Positions 17,333 to 26,180 are shown, counted from the first letter of the stretch. The stretch: 42,633 nucleotides of DNA from Pseudomonadota bacterium (GCA_947454465.1 CANGJP010000013.1:1-42633); one strand, 5' to 3'. Numbers and translations are program-made. Notes: generated by a model from the letters alone, not told the origin.

Positions 17333-18685
17333 ATGAGTCGTAAACAGTCATTTCAGGTTCAACGGTTAAGTCGTTCAGGAGTCGCTTGGCAGCTTTTCAT
17401 GCAGGTGGCTGGGCTGGCGGCCGTGTTTCTTCTATTGGGATGGGTGTTCGGCAATATGGGCTGGTGGCTTACCCTAGGGCTGTCACTGTACCTTTTTTTG
17501 CAACTACGAAATCTCTGGGAGCTGGATCGCTGGGTGAGATTTCGTAGCGTGTTGCATCCTCCTGACTTGAGTGGTCATTGGGGTGAGTTAACCGCGCTGA
17601 TCGCGCGTATCTATCGACGCAAACAGTTTCATAAGCAGCGGGTTGCCAATCTGTTGCGTGAATTCAGGCGGTTGACGGCGGGGATGCCTGATGGCGCTGC
17701 TTTGTTGGGCCCAGATAATGAGTTGCTCTGGTTTAACCAGAAAGTTGAGCGCTGGCTGTCGCTGAAGCGCAAGCGTGATGTGGGTTTGCGGATTGAAAAT
17801 CTGGTGCGTTACCCAGCCTTTGTTCAGTATCTGGAGAGAGGGGATTTTTCGCATTCCGTGACAGTGCTGCAATCCGATGCGCAGCAGCGCTGGTTGTCTA
17901 TGCATCTCGTACAGGCAGAAGGATCGAAGCAGAAATTATTGATTGTGCGCGATGTGACGCATGAAATTCGTATTGAGACGATGCGCCGGGATTTTGTTGC
18001 TAATGCCTCGCATGAATTGCGTTCTCCTTTGACCGTGATATCAGGCTATCTCGATGCACTGGCTGAGGATACCGAACTTGAAAAGACGTGGCAGGAGCCC
18101 GTGCGTGAGATGCGTCGCCAATCTGAGCGGATGCGGGCATTGATTGAAGAGCTTTTGCAGTTGTCGCGGCTGGAAAACAGCGGCGATATGAGTGATAGCC
18201 AGGTTGTGGATGTGTGCGGTTTGTTAACGTTCTTGCGCAAAGATGTACTCAGCTTGCCTGTTCGGCCTGCTGAGATAAACCTACAGTTGGATTCAGATGT
18301 GTGTCTTTTGGGTGCTGAAACGGAATTGCAATCGGTGTTTGCTAATCTGATCTCCAATGCCGTCAAGTACACCCCTAATGAGGGTAAGGTGATGATTCGC
18401 TGGTGGCAAGATCCCGATGGAGGACATTTGTCTGTATCTGACACGGGCATCGGTATTGCCGCAGAAGACTTACCGCGGTTAACAGAGCGATTTTACCGTG
18501 TCGATGCGGGTCGTTCACGTGATCTCGGTGGCTTTGGACTGGGCTTGGCTATCGTTAAGCATGCTCTACAGCGGCACGATGCCACCCTGACTATTGAAAG
18601 TGAGTTAGGTAAAGGTAGTACCTTCATTTGCCACTTCCCTAAAGAAAGGCTCGCTGCCCGAGACGTCCCGATTGTTGTTACTTAA
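17333..18685 (+). CDS. phoR: Phosphate regulon sensor histidine kinase PhoR
   Basis: PhoR autophosphorylates and passes phosphate to PhoB when Pi is scarce; with PhoU and Pst it acts as a phosphatase when Pi is plentiful. The 450-residue protein has two hydrophobic spans (about 21-40 and 42-58) with almost no periplasmic loop, as in E. coli PhoR, then a charged region and a PAS-like segment (about 115-205). The HisKA box is ASHELRSPLTVISGYLD with H227. ATPase boxes are N (NLISNAVKYTP), G1 (DTGIGI), F (ERFYRVD) and G2 (GGFGLGLAIVK). The lack of a periplasmic domain fits sensing through PstSCAB-PhoU rather than direct Pi binding. Confidence 0.95.
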   Translation: MSRKQSFQVQRLSRSGVAWQLFMQVAGLAAVFLLLGWVFGNMGWWLTLGLSLYLFLQLRNLWELDRWVRFRSVLHPPDLSGHWGELTALIARIYRRKQFHKQRVANLLREFRRLTAGMPDGAALLGPDNELLWFNQKVERWLSLKRKRDVGLRIENLVRYPAFVQYLERGDFSHSVTVLQSDAQQRWLSMHLVQAEGSKQKLLIVRDVTHEIRIETMRRDFVANASHELRSPLTVISGYLDALAEDTELEKTWQEPVREMRRQSERMRALIEELLQLSRLENSGDMSDSQVVDVCGLLTFLRKDVLSLPVRPAEINLQLDSDVCLLGAETELQSVFANLISNAVKYTPNEGKVMIRWWQDPDGGHLSVSDTGIGIAAEDLPRLTERFYRVDAGRSRDLGGFGLGLAIVKHALQRHDATLTIESELGKGSTFICHFPKERLAARDVPIVVT

Positions 18686-18761
18686 TGAGTGATATTGATA
18701 AACAGAGTTGCAGTTCGACCGACGACTCGGTATATCTGCTTTATTACCGGAGTGAATAAAA

Positions 18762-19496
18762 ATGGAAAAAGCTGATCTTTCGCATCATATTCTTAGTCGC
18801 TTCAATGCCGATCTTGAGCGCCTGCGTACAAGTGTGCTCCAAATGGGTGGTTTGGTAGAAGAGCAATTAACCAATGCCGTTCAAGCCTTGGTGAACGGTG
18901 ACACTGCGGCTGCAGAGCGTGTCGTGGGCAATGATCACCGTGTCAATGGCATGGAGGTTTCTATTGACGAAGACTGTAATCGTATTCTTGCTACACGCTC
19001 TCCGGCAGCCTCTGATCTGCGTCTAATTGTGGCCGTGATTAAAACCATCACTGATCTTGAGCGCATCGGTGATGAGGCAGAAAAGATTGGCTATATTGGC
19101 TCGCGCTTGGCAACGATGGAGCGTCCTGCTGATCGCTATCGTGAAATTAAACATCTTGGTCACGCCGTTGAACAGATGCTGCACCATGCATTGGACGCGT
19201 TCGCTCGTCTGGATGCGGATGCGGCGCTAGCAACGGCCAAGCGCGACCGCATGGTCGATGAAGAGTACGAAGCCATTCAGCGTCAGTGCATCACGTTCAT
19301 GATGGAAGACCCGCGGTCGATTCGTCGTGCAATTGATGTCTTATGGGTAGCGCGTGCCATCGAGCGTATTGGCGATCATGCCAAGAATATCTGTGAATAT
19401 GTGGTTTACATGGTGCATGGTAAGGATGTACGCCATATCCGTATTGAAGATGTCGAAGAAGAATTGAAGTCTCGCAGTAGAAGTTCTGCGTCCTAA
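18762..19496 (+). CDS. phoU: Phosphate transport system regulator PhoU
   Basis: PhoU is a dimeric helical protein that links the Pst transporter to PhoR and turns the Pho response off under Pi excess. The 244-residue product shows the two tandem three-helix repeats. Each has a metal-binding signature: ITDLERIGDEAEKIGY in the first, VARAIERIGDHAKNICEY in the second. The ribosome binding site GGAG sits 8 nt before the ATG. phoU commonly ends the pst operon; here it instead follows phoR after 76 bp and lies 8 kb from pstB. No Pho box is visible directly before it, so it probably depends on phoBR read-through. Confidence 0.96.
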   Translation: MEKADLSHHILSRFNADLERLRTSVLQMGGLVEEQLTNAVQALVNGDTAAAERVVGNDHRVNGMEVSIDEDCNRILATRSPAASDLRLIVAVIKTITDLERIGDEAEKIGYIGSRLATMERPADRYREIKHLGHAVEQMLHHALDAFARLDADAALATAKRDRMVDEEYEAIQRQCITFMMEDPRSIRRAIDVLWVARAIERIGDHAKNICEYVVYMVHGKDVRHIRIEDVEEELKSRSRSSAS

Positions 19497-19516
19497 ATGG
19501 TTGTTGTTTTTCACCG

Positions 19517-20068
19517 ATGAGTGCGCTGTTAAAACAATTCTTTATAGATCGGCGAATTGGTAATGCCGTGGGTGTGGTGAGTTGCGTGGGGTTAATCGCT
19601 TACGCGCTCTATTCTCAATACGCACTTGGTTTTGAGCCTTGCCCCTTGTGTATTTTTCAGCGTGTGGCTGTGATGGTCATGGGGCTGATTTTTTTGCTTG
19701 CAGTCATTCATCATCCTCGTGGTAGGGGTGCTCATTTATATGGTTTTTTAGGGTTGCTTGCGGCTATGGCGGGTGCGTTGATCGCCGGACGTCATGTGTG
19801 GATTCAGGCTCAACCACCAGGGACGGTAGCGGCATGTGGCGCTACGTTGGATTACATGCTGGATATTTTGCCGGTCACGGACGTGATCACTAAGGTCTTG
19901 TCCGGATCTGGTGAGTGCGCCGAGATTAACTGGACCTTGTTCGGGTTGTCGATGCCATGGTGGGTGCTGTTTGCCTGTATAGGTCTGGGGCTATGGACGA
20001 TCTGGGTTAATATCATTGCGCCTGCATTGTTGATTGACCACCGCACGGTTTTTCTTAAAGACCGATAA
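19517..20068 (+). CDS. dsbB: Disulfide bond formation protein DsbB
   Basis: DsbB is an inner-membrane protein that reoxidises periplasmic DsbA and passes electrons to quinone. The 183-residue protein has four membrane spans. The first redox pair C42-C45 is in FEPCPLCIFQR, just after span 1, and the second-loop pair is C107 and C134. Both pairs sit in the expected periplasmic loops, so it should be functional. The arginine in FQRV is near the quinone site known in E. coli. It starts 20 bp after phoU and may be cotranscribed; no direct functional link to phosphate is obvious. No dsbA is in the window. Confidence 0.95.
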   Translation: MSALLKQFFIDRRIGNAVGVVSCVGLIAYALYSQYALGFEPCPLCIFQRVAVMVMGLIFLLAVIHHPRGRGAHLYGFLGLLAAMAGALIAGRHVWIQAQPPGTVAACGATLDYMLDILPVTDVITKVLSGSGECAEINWTLFGLSMPWWVLFACIGLGLWTIWVNIIAPALLIDHRTVFLKDR

Positions 20069-20139
20069 AACCAGTGGTTGTGCTCTCTGGTGTTGGGTTT
20101 GATGCTGTGGTGACGTTCATTTCAATGGGTTCGGGTTTT

Positions 20140-20170
20140 CTTAATTCTTCTTAATTCTTCTTAATTCTTT
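20140..20170 (+). repeat. Three tandem 10-bp repeats (TTAATTCTTC) upstream of the efflux operon
   Basis: TTAATTCTTC occurs at 20141-20150 and 20151-20160, with TTAATTCTTT at 20161-20170. Read as CTTAAT units they start at 20140, 20150 and 20160, exactly one helical turn apart. Direct CTTAAT-type repeats are the format bound by OmpR-family response regulators (PmrA/QseB sites have 5-bp spacers; here the spacer is 4). A TATGAT -10-like hexamer lies at 20180-20185, so the repeat covers the -35 zone. Confidence 0.7.
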
Positions 20171-20217
20171 ATCTCGTTTTATGATCACGGTGTGCGTTAA
20201 GATCATCAATAACAACA

Positions 20218-21651
20218 ATGTTGCACCGCATGATCACGACTAAGTCCACTGTACTCCAGTTAAATATATTGATCTGCTTGGTGCTGGGCATAAGTGGATG
20301 CGCACGCTATCAGGTCAAACCATTGAGTTTGACCGATAGTGTGCAGCGCTTTAATTCAAGGGCGCTCAACGATACTCAAATCCAGCAACGTCTTGAGCGG
20401 CTGCATCTATTGGGTTCAGTGAACAATAACCGATGGGATCGTGCTCAGCTATTGGTTGCGGCAAGTGAGCTTAATCCTAAATTGATGGTTTATATGGCTA
20501 AGTTACAAGTGGCTGATGCAGCCAAAAAAACCGCCAGTGCGATTCCCAACCCAACGCTGAATTTAGGTGCTGATTACAGTTTATCTCAAACAAATGAGTC
20601 CCCATGGTTATGGTCGGTCTCAACCGATTGGCTGTTGGATGCCGGCTTACGGCGTCAATTGCGTATGCAGAGCGCAGACATCAGCGTTCAATCGGCCAGG
20701 CTCGATTATGCCGAGGCGCTGTGGACGCTGCGTGCTGATTTACGTGCTGCATTACTGAGTTATTTGGTGAGTGTTCAACGGGGTCAGGTGCTGAATGGAA
20801 TGCAGACTTACCAAATGCAATGGCTCGAGATGCAACGTCAGCGGATTGCACAAGGCGAAGGGATGGCCAGTGATCTGGTGCAGGTGGAGCTGGAATTGGC
20901 GCGTACTCACAGCGCACTGGCTGAACTTGGTCATGTCACTATGCAGGCTCAGGCGCGGATTGCAGACGCATTAGGAGTGCCTGTGATGGCATTGCAGTCG
21001 CAGTCATTTGTTTGGGAGGATCTGTTGCAGGTAACTATACTTAATGATGAACAGCTCAGGCAGCTTAGTGATAAAGCCTTGTTATCTAGAGGGGATCTAG
21101 AGCGCGCTGTCTTTGAATATCAGCGCTGTGAGTTGACTCTCCAGCAGGCTGTACGGGAGCAGTATCCTCAGTTTTCTATTGGGCCTGGATATAGCTGGGA
21201 CCATGGTGTGAAAAAAATCAGCGTAGGGTTATCGCTGGGGTTACCAGTATTTAATCAGAATCAAGGGCCCATTGCAGAAGCGCAGGCCGCCCGTGAGGTG
21301 GCAGGCCAGCAGGCTTTATTGATTCAGTCACAAATTCTGAACGAGATTGATGTCTCGCGCCGTGTCTATCATTCTTCCGTTGAAATGGTTGAGGCCGTGA
21401 CCGAGCAACATGATGCCGCTGAGAAATTACTCCGACAGGTTCAGCAGGCGGTGGCTGTAGGTGCGGCGGAACGCATTGAGGTGATCGTGGCGCAATTAAA
21501 TCTCAGTACGCAGAAACTTGCTGTATTGGATGCCGTTGAGCGTATGCAACAATCTTTAGGTGAACTTGAAAACACATTGCGCACGCCGTTGACTGGTCCT
21601 GAAGTTGAATTAAGTAAACAGTCCTTGCTGCACGTATCACGTGCCCACTAG
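20218..21651 (+). CDS. TolC/CzcC-family outer-membrane efflux lipoprotein
   Basis: This is the outer-membrane channel of a tripartite efflux system. The 477-residue product has a lipoprotein signal peptide with lipobox ISGC (C28), then two long helical OEP repeats, including ASDLVQVELELARTHSALAEL, the GPGYSWDHGVKKISVGLSLGLPVFNQNQGPIAEAQA strand region and AAERIEVIVAQLNLSTQKLAVLDAVERMQQSLGELEN. The segment LPVFNQNQGPIAEA is frequent in heavy-metal (CzcC) type members. No clear ribosome binding site precedes ATG 20218; ATG 20230 is an alternative. Its end overlaps the upstream reading frame of the adaptor, so the three efflux genes form one operon. Substrate unknown. Confidence 0.88.
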   Translation: MLHRMITTKSTVLQLNILICLVLGISGCARYQVKPLSLTDSVQRFNSRALNDTQIQQRLERLHLLGSVNNNRWDRAQLLVAASELNPKLMVYMAKLQVADAAKKTASAIPNPTLNLGADYSLSQTNESPWLWSVSTDWLLDAGLRRQLRMQSADISVQSARLDYAEALWTLRADLRAALLSYLVSVQRGQVLNGMQTYQMQWLEMQRQRIAQGEGMASDLVQVELELARTHSALAELGHVTMQAQARIADALGVPVMALQSQSFVWEDLLQVTILNDEQLRQLSDKALLSRGDLERAVFEYQRCELTLQQAVREQYPQFSIGPGYSWDHGVKKISVGLSLGLPVFNQNQGPIAEAQAAREVAGQQALLIQSQILNEIDVSRRVYHSSVEMVEAVTEQHDAAEKLLRQVQQAVAVGAAERIEVIVAQLNLSTQKLAVLDAVERMQQSLGELENTLRTPLTGPEVELSKQSLLHVSRAH

Positions 21652-21679
21652 TGATCTTCTTTCGAAGGATACTAATTTC

Positions 21680-22603
21680 ATGTTCCCTAAAATAATAATG
21701 ACTTCATTGTTACTGTTGTTGCAGTGTCCTGTTTATGCAGCTGTCAAGCTGACTGAGCAGGTGAGAACAAATTTCGGTATTACTACAGTGGTTGCGGTGA
21801 GTGTGCAGTCCGCACGTCAATGGCAGGCCGCTGCGCAAGTGTTGGACGCTTCAATGTTAGTGAATGTCTTGGCTGACTTGAATGCTGCTCAGGCGTCTGC
21901 GAGTGCATCCAGTAGTGAGCTTAAGCGGTTAGAATCGCTGTATCAGTCTGGTAACAATGCGGCATTAAAAACTGTCGAGTCGGCGCGAGCCCAATCTATT
22001 GCTGACTCTGCTCGTGTTCAATCTTTACAGGCGCAGCTATTAAGTACATGGGGAAATGGGATTGGCCAGATGGCTGTGCAGGCACAAGATCAGTTGCTTC
22101 GGTCGTTATTGAGTGGCAAAACAGTACTTGCGCGCGCCGAGTTGCTGAATCCGGCGCCTGCTGGGTTATCTGCCAGTACCATGCGTTTAAGGTTGTTATC
22201 CGATAACAGTCTCATTAATGCCAAGTTGCTCGGCCCGTTGCCACACACGCATAGTCAGTCATTAGGTAACGCTTATTTGTTAAGCGTGGCGAATAGTTCG
22301 CAGTTTCAATTGCAGCCTGGACAGATCTTGTCAGCAGAGTTGCAAGATGTAACTCATGCTGTTTCGGGAATTAAAGTGCCAAAATCATGTGTGGTGCGCT
22401 GGCAGGGTCGGCATTGGGTTTATGTCGAGCATGAGCAGGGTCATTATCAACGTGTCGCGGTGTCCATCGGGCAATGGTTGGATGAGGCGGTGTTGATCAC
22501 TAATGGCATTAAAGTTGGTGATAAAGTAGTAGCCGTGGGTGCTGGTTTAATTTTAGGTGCTGAATTGTCACCGCAAGACACCGAAGAAGAAAAAGAAGAA
22601 TAG
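21680..22603 (+). CDS. Periplasmic adaptor subunit of RND efflux system (atypical)
   Basis: By position between the channel and pump genes, and by its C-terminal half, this is the membrane-fusion/adaptor protein. I chose ATG 21680, which has AAGGA 10 nt upstream and gives a signal peptide MFPKIIMTSLLLLLQCPVYA; a longer frame opens at 21641. The mature protein (about 287 residues) has a short helical hairpin rich in Ala/Ser/Gln (about residues 55-115), a beta-rich part and the membrane-proximal region (KVPKSCVVRWQGRHWVYVEHEQGHYQRVAVSIGQ ... ITNGIKVGDKVVAVGAGLILGAEL) typical of CzcB/CusB-like proteins. The usual lipoyl-domain signature (G-x-V-x6-G-x-x-V-x-x-G) before the hairpin is not recognisable. 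It ends in a Glu/Lys-rich tail. Confidence 0.82.
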   Translation: MFPKIIMTSLLLLLQCPVYAAVKLTEQVRTNFGITTVVAVSVQSARQWQAAAQVLDASMLVNVLADLNAAQASASASSSELKRLESLYQSGNNAALKTVESARAQSIADSARVQSLQAQLLSTWGNGIGQMAVQAQDQLLRSLLSGKTVLARAELLNPAPAGLSASTMRLRLLSDNSLINAKLLGPLPHTHSQSLGNAYLLSVANSSQFQLQPGQILSAELQDVTHAVSGIKVPKSCVVRWQGRHWVYVEHEQGHYQRVAVSIGQWLDEAVLITNGIKVGDKVVAVGAGLILGAELSPQDTEEEKEE

Positions 22604-22606
22604 CTG

Positions 22607-25600
22607 ATGTTAGGAACCTTAATTCGAAGCTCATTACGTCATCCGTTTTTAGTGGTGGTGCTTGCCACTGTGCTGATGTTTTACGGTGGCTTGACTGTAT
22701 TACATGCTAAATATGATGTGTTTCCAGAGTTCGTTCCAGCGCAGGCGACGCTGCAGACTGAAGTGCCGGGCTTATTGGCCGAAGATGTTGAGCGTCTTGT
22801 TACACAACCGCTCGAAAATGCCATTAATGGTGGTGCCAATATAGCTGAAGTGCGATCTGACTCGATACAAGGTCTCTCCGTGATCACGGTGGTCTTTGAA
22901 GAAGGAACTGATATTTATCGTGATAGGCAGTTGTTGGCTGAGCGGATTAATGAAGCTGCGGCCTTGTTACCTAAGGGTATAGGCACACCGGTGCTAGGTC
23001 CGATGACCTCGTCTACCATGGACTTGCTCAAGGTGGGTTTTACCAGTGATCGGCTCAGTGCTATTGAATTGCGTAGCTTGATAGAGTGGACAGTGCGACC
23101 GCGTCTGTTGTCTGTACCCGGCGTGGCGCGTGCTATTTTGTTTGGAGGCGGTCGTCGTGAGATTCAGATTGCTGTAAAGCAAGAGCGGTTGACTGCGCTG
23201 AATTTAGGAATTAATGAAGTGTTGTCAGCGGCAAGTGATGCCATCGCATTACGGGGCTCAGGCTTTGTTGATACGCCCTCTCAACGAATTTTGATTCGGG
23301 CGGTTGCAGATAACAGCACGCCTGAAGGTATTGCCAGAACGGTTGTGACTCAACGTGAGGGCAGTAACATTACCATTGGTGATGTGGCCGAAGTGAGTTA
23401 TGCAGCAGAACCAGTGTTTGGTGATGCCCATGTGCAAGGCAAGCCCGAAGTGCTGTTATCCATGGGCAGTCAGTATCTTTCAAATACGCTGGATGTCACG
23501 GAGCGGTTAGAAGCCGCTTTGACTGAGTTGCAGCCCATGCTTCAGTCTCGTGGGGTTACCGTTTACCCCGCGCTGCACCGTCCTGCAACATTCATTGAAG
23601 TGGCGTTGAAAAGTATGCGTGATGCATTGGCTTTGGGTGCATTACTGGTTGCCGTGGTATTGATCTTATTTTTACGTAGCTGGCGTACTGCACTGATTTC
23701 GTTTGTCACTATACCGTTGTCGCTACTGTTTGCGGTATTAGTCATGGATCGTATTGGCTGGACGATCAATACCATGACTTTGAGTGGTCTGGCGGTGGCA
23801 TTGGGCGTCGTGGTCGATGATGCCATCATTGATGTAGAAAATATTCTGCGTCGTCTTCGTCAAGCGGTGAAGTTACGTAGTATGACGCCGATCGATGCGG
23901 TGATCTTCAATGCTTCAATTGAAGTTCGTCGGCCTATTGTGTTGGCTACTTTGATTGTGGGCTTGGTCTTCGTGCCCATTCTCATGCTACCCGGTTTACA
24001 GGGTAGTTTTTTTGCGCCGATGGCAACGGCATTTTTGCTGGCCACCTTTGGATCGTTACTGGTCGCCCTCACGGTGACTCCTGTGCTGTGTTTGTTGTTA
24101 TTGCGTGTGCGAGTTGATGAGCGTGAGCCGCGTTGGTTGCGACGCATGAAGTTAATGCAGCGTGCATCCTTGAAGCGTATGGGGCATGTCGGTCTAGGAT
24201 TATTGGTAGCTTCGTTGTTATTCGGTGTTCTGGCATTGGGGTATGCCAGTCGCTTTGGTAAAGAATTGATGCCCATGTTCCGTGAAGGGCATCTGGTGGT
24301 GCAGTTGTTCGGGCCGACGGGGACCTCGTTGGCTGAGGTCACTCGTGTTGGCGATCAAATTACCGATCAAGCTCTGAAAATTCCAGGCGTGTCGACGGTA
24401 TCGCAACAGGCGGGGCGTGCCGAAGCGGGAGAAGATACTTGGGAGCCAAGCCGTTCGGAATTTCATATCGAATTGAAACCGGGTTTAACCGCAAAAGAGG
24501 AAGTACAAATACAAGAATCCATGCACCAGGTGCTGGCTGGGTTTCCTGGATTTGAATCTGAAGTACTGACTTTTTTGGGTGATCGCATCAGTGAATCGAT
24601 TTCCGGTGAAACCGCGGCGGTGACTGTTAACGTATTTGGTGCTGATCTGGATCAACTAGATGCGACTGCCGAACAGATTAAAGCCGTGCTGGAGACTTTG
24701 CCTGATGCTGGTGATGTGCAATTGGATACCGCATCTGAATTGCCGACCTTGCAAGTGAAATCGATTCCTGATCGCTTGGCGGCATTCGGCTTGCGTGATG
24801 TGGATGTGCTCGACGCGGTTCAGGTTTCCTACGCCGGTGATACCGTGGGTCAAGTTTATGAGGGTAATCAGGCTTTGACAGTACGAGTGAATTTAGCCGC
24901 GCAGCAACAGCGTGATCCTGAAACGCTGTCTAACTTGGTATTGAAAAATGCTAGTGGGCGTTCAATACCGGTTTCGGCGGTGGCAGAGACTGATCTGGTG
25001 TCAAGTCGTGGAGCCATCTCGCACGAGAGTGGTCAGCGCCGTCAGGTGGTGAATCTAAATCCAGAAACTACTGACGTTGTTGGATTTGTTGAAACTGCAA
25101 AAAAAATACTCAGTGATAATGTACATCTACCTGATGGTGTGTATTACCAGTTTGGTGGTGTTGCTGAGGAAGCACAGGCAGCCAGTAGTCAATTGATGTT
25201 GAACAGCGGTTTGGCTTTCTTGGGTATTGTGTTGTTGTTGCTTGCAACGTTCCGCTCATGGCGCAGTGTAGTGCTCATACTGATCAATGTTCCATTTGCG
25301 TTAGTTGGTGGTGTGCTGGCTGTTGCGGTGACGAATAACACGCTGTCGATTGGTTCTTTAGTTGGCTTTGTCACCTTATTTGGTATTTCCGCACGCAATG
25401 CCATCATGCTGGTGGCCCATTATGATCATTTGGTTGAGCAGGAAGGGAAGCATTGGTCATTACAGTTAGCGTTGCGCGGTGCACGTGAGCGCTTCACTCC
25501 TATCTTGATGACGGCTCTGGTGACCGCCTTAGGTGTCATGCCCTTGGCCATGGGCAGTGGTGAGGCGGGTCGTGAAATTGAGGGGCCGATGGCGGTGGTG

Positions 25601-25714
25601 ATATTAGGCGGATTAATGTCTTCCACGCTTCTCAATTTGTGGGTGATGCCTATTATCGCTGCTCGTTATCTCCGAATTGGCAAGCAGCCTGAGTGTAAAG
25701 ATGAACGCTGTTAA
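22607..25714 (+). CDS. RND-superfamily efflux pump, CzcA/CusA-like
   Basis: A 1035-residue inner-membrane proton antiporter with the two-fold RND plan: a membrane span near 11-30, a large periplasmic loop, six spans, a second loop and more spans. It resembles the heavy-metal (HME) branch, for example VFPEFVPAQATLQTEVPGLLAEDVERLVTQPLENAINGG, and VSTVSQQAGRAEAGEDTWEPSRSEFHIELKPG early in loop 2. In TM4 the CzcA pattern DFGxxVDGAxxxxE reads ALGVVVDDAIIDVE here: D404 and E411 match CzcA D408 and E415, but the D402 position is A398, and D405 and D409 are extra. Substrate is therefore open: metals, or organic compounds. It starts 3 bp after the adaptor gene; the stop lies in a hairpin shared with convergent yffB. 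Confidence 0.9.
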   Translation: MLGTLIRSSLRHPFLVVVLATVLMFYGGLTVLHAKYDVFPEFVPAQATLQTEVPGLLAEDVERLVTQPLENAINGGANIAEVRSDSIQGLSVITVVFEEGTDIYRDRQLLAERINEAAALLPKGIGTPVLGPMTSSTMDLLKVGFTSDRLSAIELRSLIEWTVRPRLLSVPGVARAILFGGGRREIQIAVKQERLTALNLGINEVLSAASDAIALRGSGFVDTPSQRILIRAVADNSTPEGIARTVVTQREGSNITIGDVAEVSYAAEPVFGDAHVQGKPEVLLSMGSQYLSNTLDVTERLEAALTELQPMLQSRGVTVYPALHRPATFIEVALKSMRDALALGALLVAVVLILFLRSWRTALISFVTIPLSLLFAVLVMDRIGWTINTMTLSGLAVALGVVVDDAIIDVENILRRLRQAVKLRSMTPIDAVIFNASIEVRRPIVLATLIVGLVFVPILMLPGLQGSFFAPMATAFLLATFGSLLVALTVTPVLCLLLLRVRVDEREPRWLRRMKLMQRASLKRMGHVGLGLLVASLLFGVLALGYASRFGKELMPMFREGHLVVQLFGPTGTSLAEVTRVGDQITDQALKIPGVSTVSQQAGRAEAGEDTWEPSRSEFHIELKPGLTAKEEVQIQESMHQVLAGFPGFESEVLTFLGDRISESISGETAAVTVNVFGADLDQLDATAEQIKAVLETLPDAGDVQLDTASELPTLQVKSIPDRLAAFGLRDVDVLDAVQVSYAGDTVGQVYEGNQALTVRVNLAAQQQRDPETLSNLVLKNASGRSIPVSAVAETDLVSSRGAISHESGQRRQVVNLNPETTDVVGFVETAKKILSDNVHLPDGVYYQFGGVAEEAQAASSQLMLNSGLAFLGIVLLLLATFRSWRSVVLILINVPFALVGGVLAVAVTNNTLSIGSLVGFVTLFGISARNAIMLVAHYDHLVEQEGKHWSLQLALRGARERFTPILMTALVTALGVMPLAMGSGEAGREIEGPMAVVILGGLMSSTLLNLWVMPIIAARYLRIGKQPECKDERC

Positions 25715-25731
25715 ACCTTATTTAGGTTTAA
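25711..25731. terminator. Stem-loop spanning the stop codons of convergent RND and yffB genes
   Basis: TTAAACCT (25711-25718) pairs with AGGTTTAA (25724-25731) around TATTT. The RND stop (25712-25714) and the yffB stop (25718-25720) both lie inside it. The stem is AT-rich with little T-tract beyond it, so termination strength is uncertain, but the symmetric position suggests it serves both genes. Confidence 0.5.
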
Positions 25732-26068
25732 TCTGTGTGACGTATTGATCAGGTTTGAATCCCACGAGTATTTTCTGGCCGTGGACCAGTACAGGACGTT
25801 TAATCATCGAGGGTTGCGCGAGCATCAAGTCTATCGCCTTTTTTTCGTTAAGGTTTTCTTTGTTGGTATCTGGCAATTTTCGAAAGGTGGTTCCTGCGCG
25901 ATTCAGTAGTACTTCCCAGCCAATGCTGTTGCTCCAGAGTTCTAAGGTTTCACGATCAATTCCGGCAGTTTTGTAGTCATGAAAGCGGTAAGCCACGCCA
26001 TGATCATCTAGCCACTGCCGGGCTTTCTTCATGGTGTCGCATTGTTTGATGCCGAATAATTGGTACAT
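25718..26068 (-). CDS. yffB: ArsC/Spx-like protein YffB
   Basis: A 116-residue thioredoxin-fold protein of the ArsC/Spx/MgsR family, beginning MYQLFGIKQCDTMKKARQWLDDHGVAYRFHDYKTAGID. The single active-site-region cysteine C10 (QCDTMKKA rather than CXXC) and the late RPVLVHGQKILVGFKP segment fit YffB. YffB-like proteins are annotated as putative reductases; arsenate reductase activity is not established for them and should not be assumed. Location downstream of dapE matches the arsC-like gene found with dapE/dapD in pseudomonads. The gap of 112 bp to dapE allows cotranscription. It converges head-on with the RND gene, with stops 3 bp apart. Confidence 0.88.
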   Translation of the reverse strand: MYQLFGIKQCDTMKKARQWLDDHGVAYRFHDYKTAGIDRETLELWSNSIGWEVLLNRAGTTFRKLPDTNKENLNEKKAIDLMLAQPSMIKRPVLVHGQKILVGFKPDQYVTQIKPK

Positions 26069-26180
26069 GAATCTTGTGTCGCAATGAATTACGACCTACA
26101 AAAAGTATTAAGTAGATTTTTTAAGATGAACGAAACATATTGAGGTGGGTGATACAAGTTCCACCATGAAAACTCGTTGG

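Noticed and set aside
20141-20170. CRISPR-like array
   Set aside because: The repeats are 10 bp, directly abutting, and have no spacers; no cas genes are present.
23563-24342. Minus-strand open frames inside the RND gene
   Set aside because: They are antisense shadows with low-complexity composition and no family features.
25718-26068. Arsenate reductase linked to the efflux operon
   Set aside because: The protein matches YffB rather than characterised ArsC, lies on the opposite strand in the dapE unit, and no ars regulator or arsB is near.
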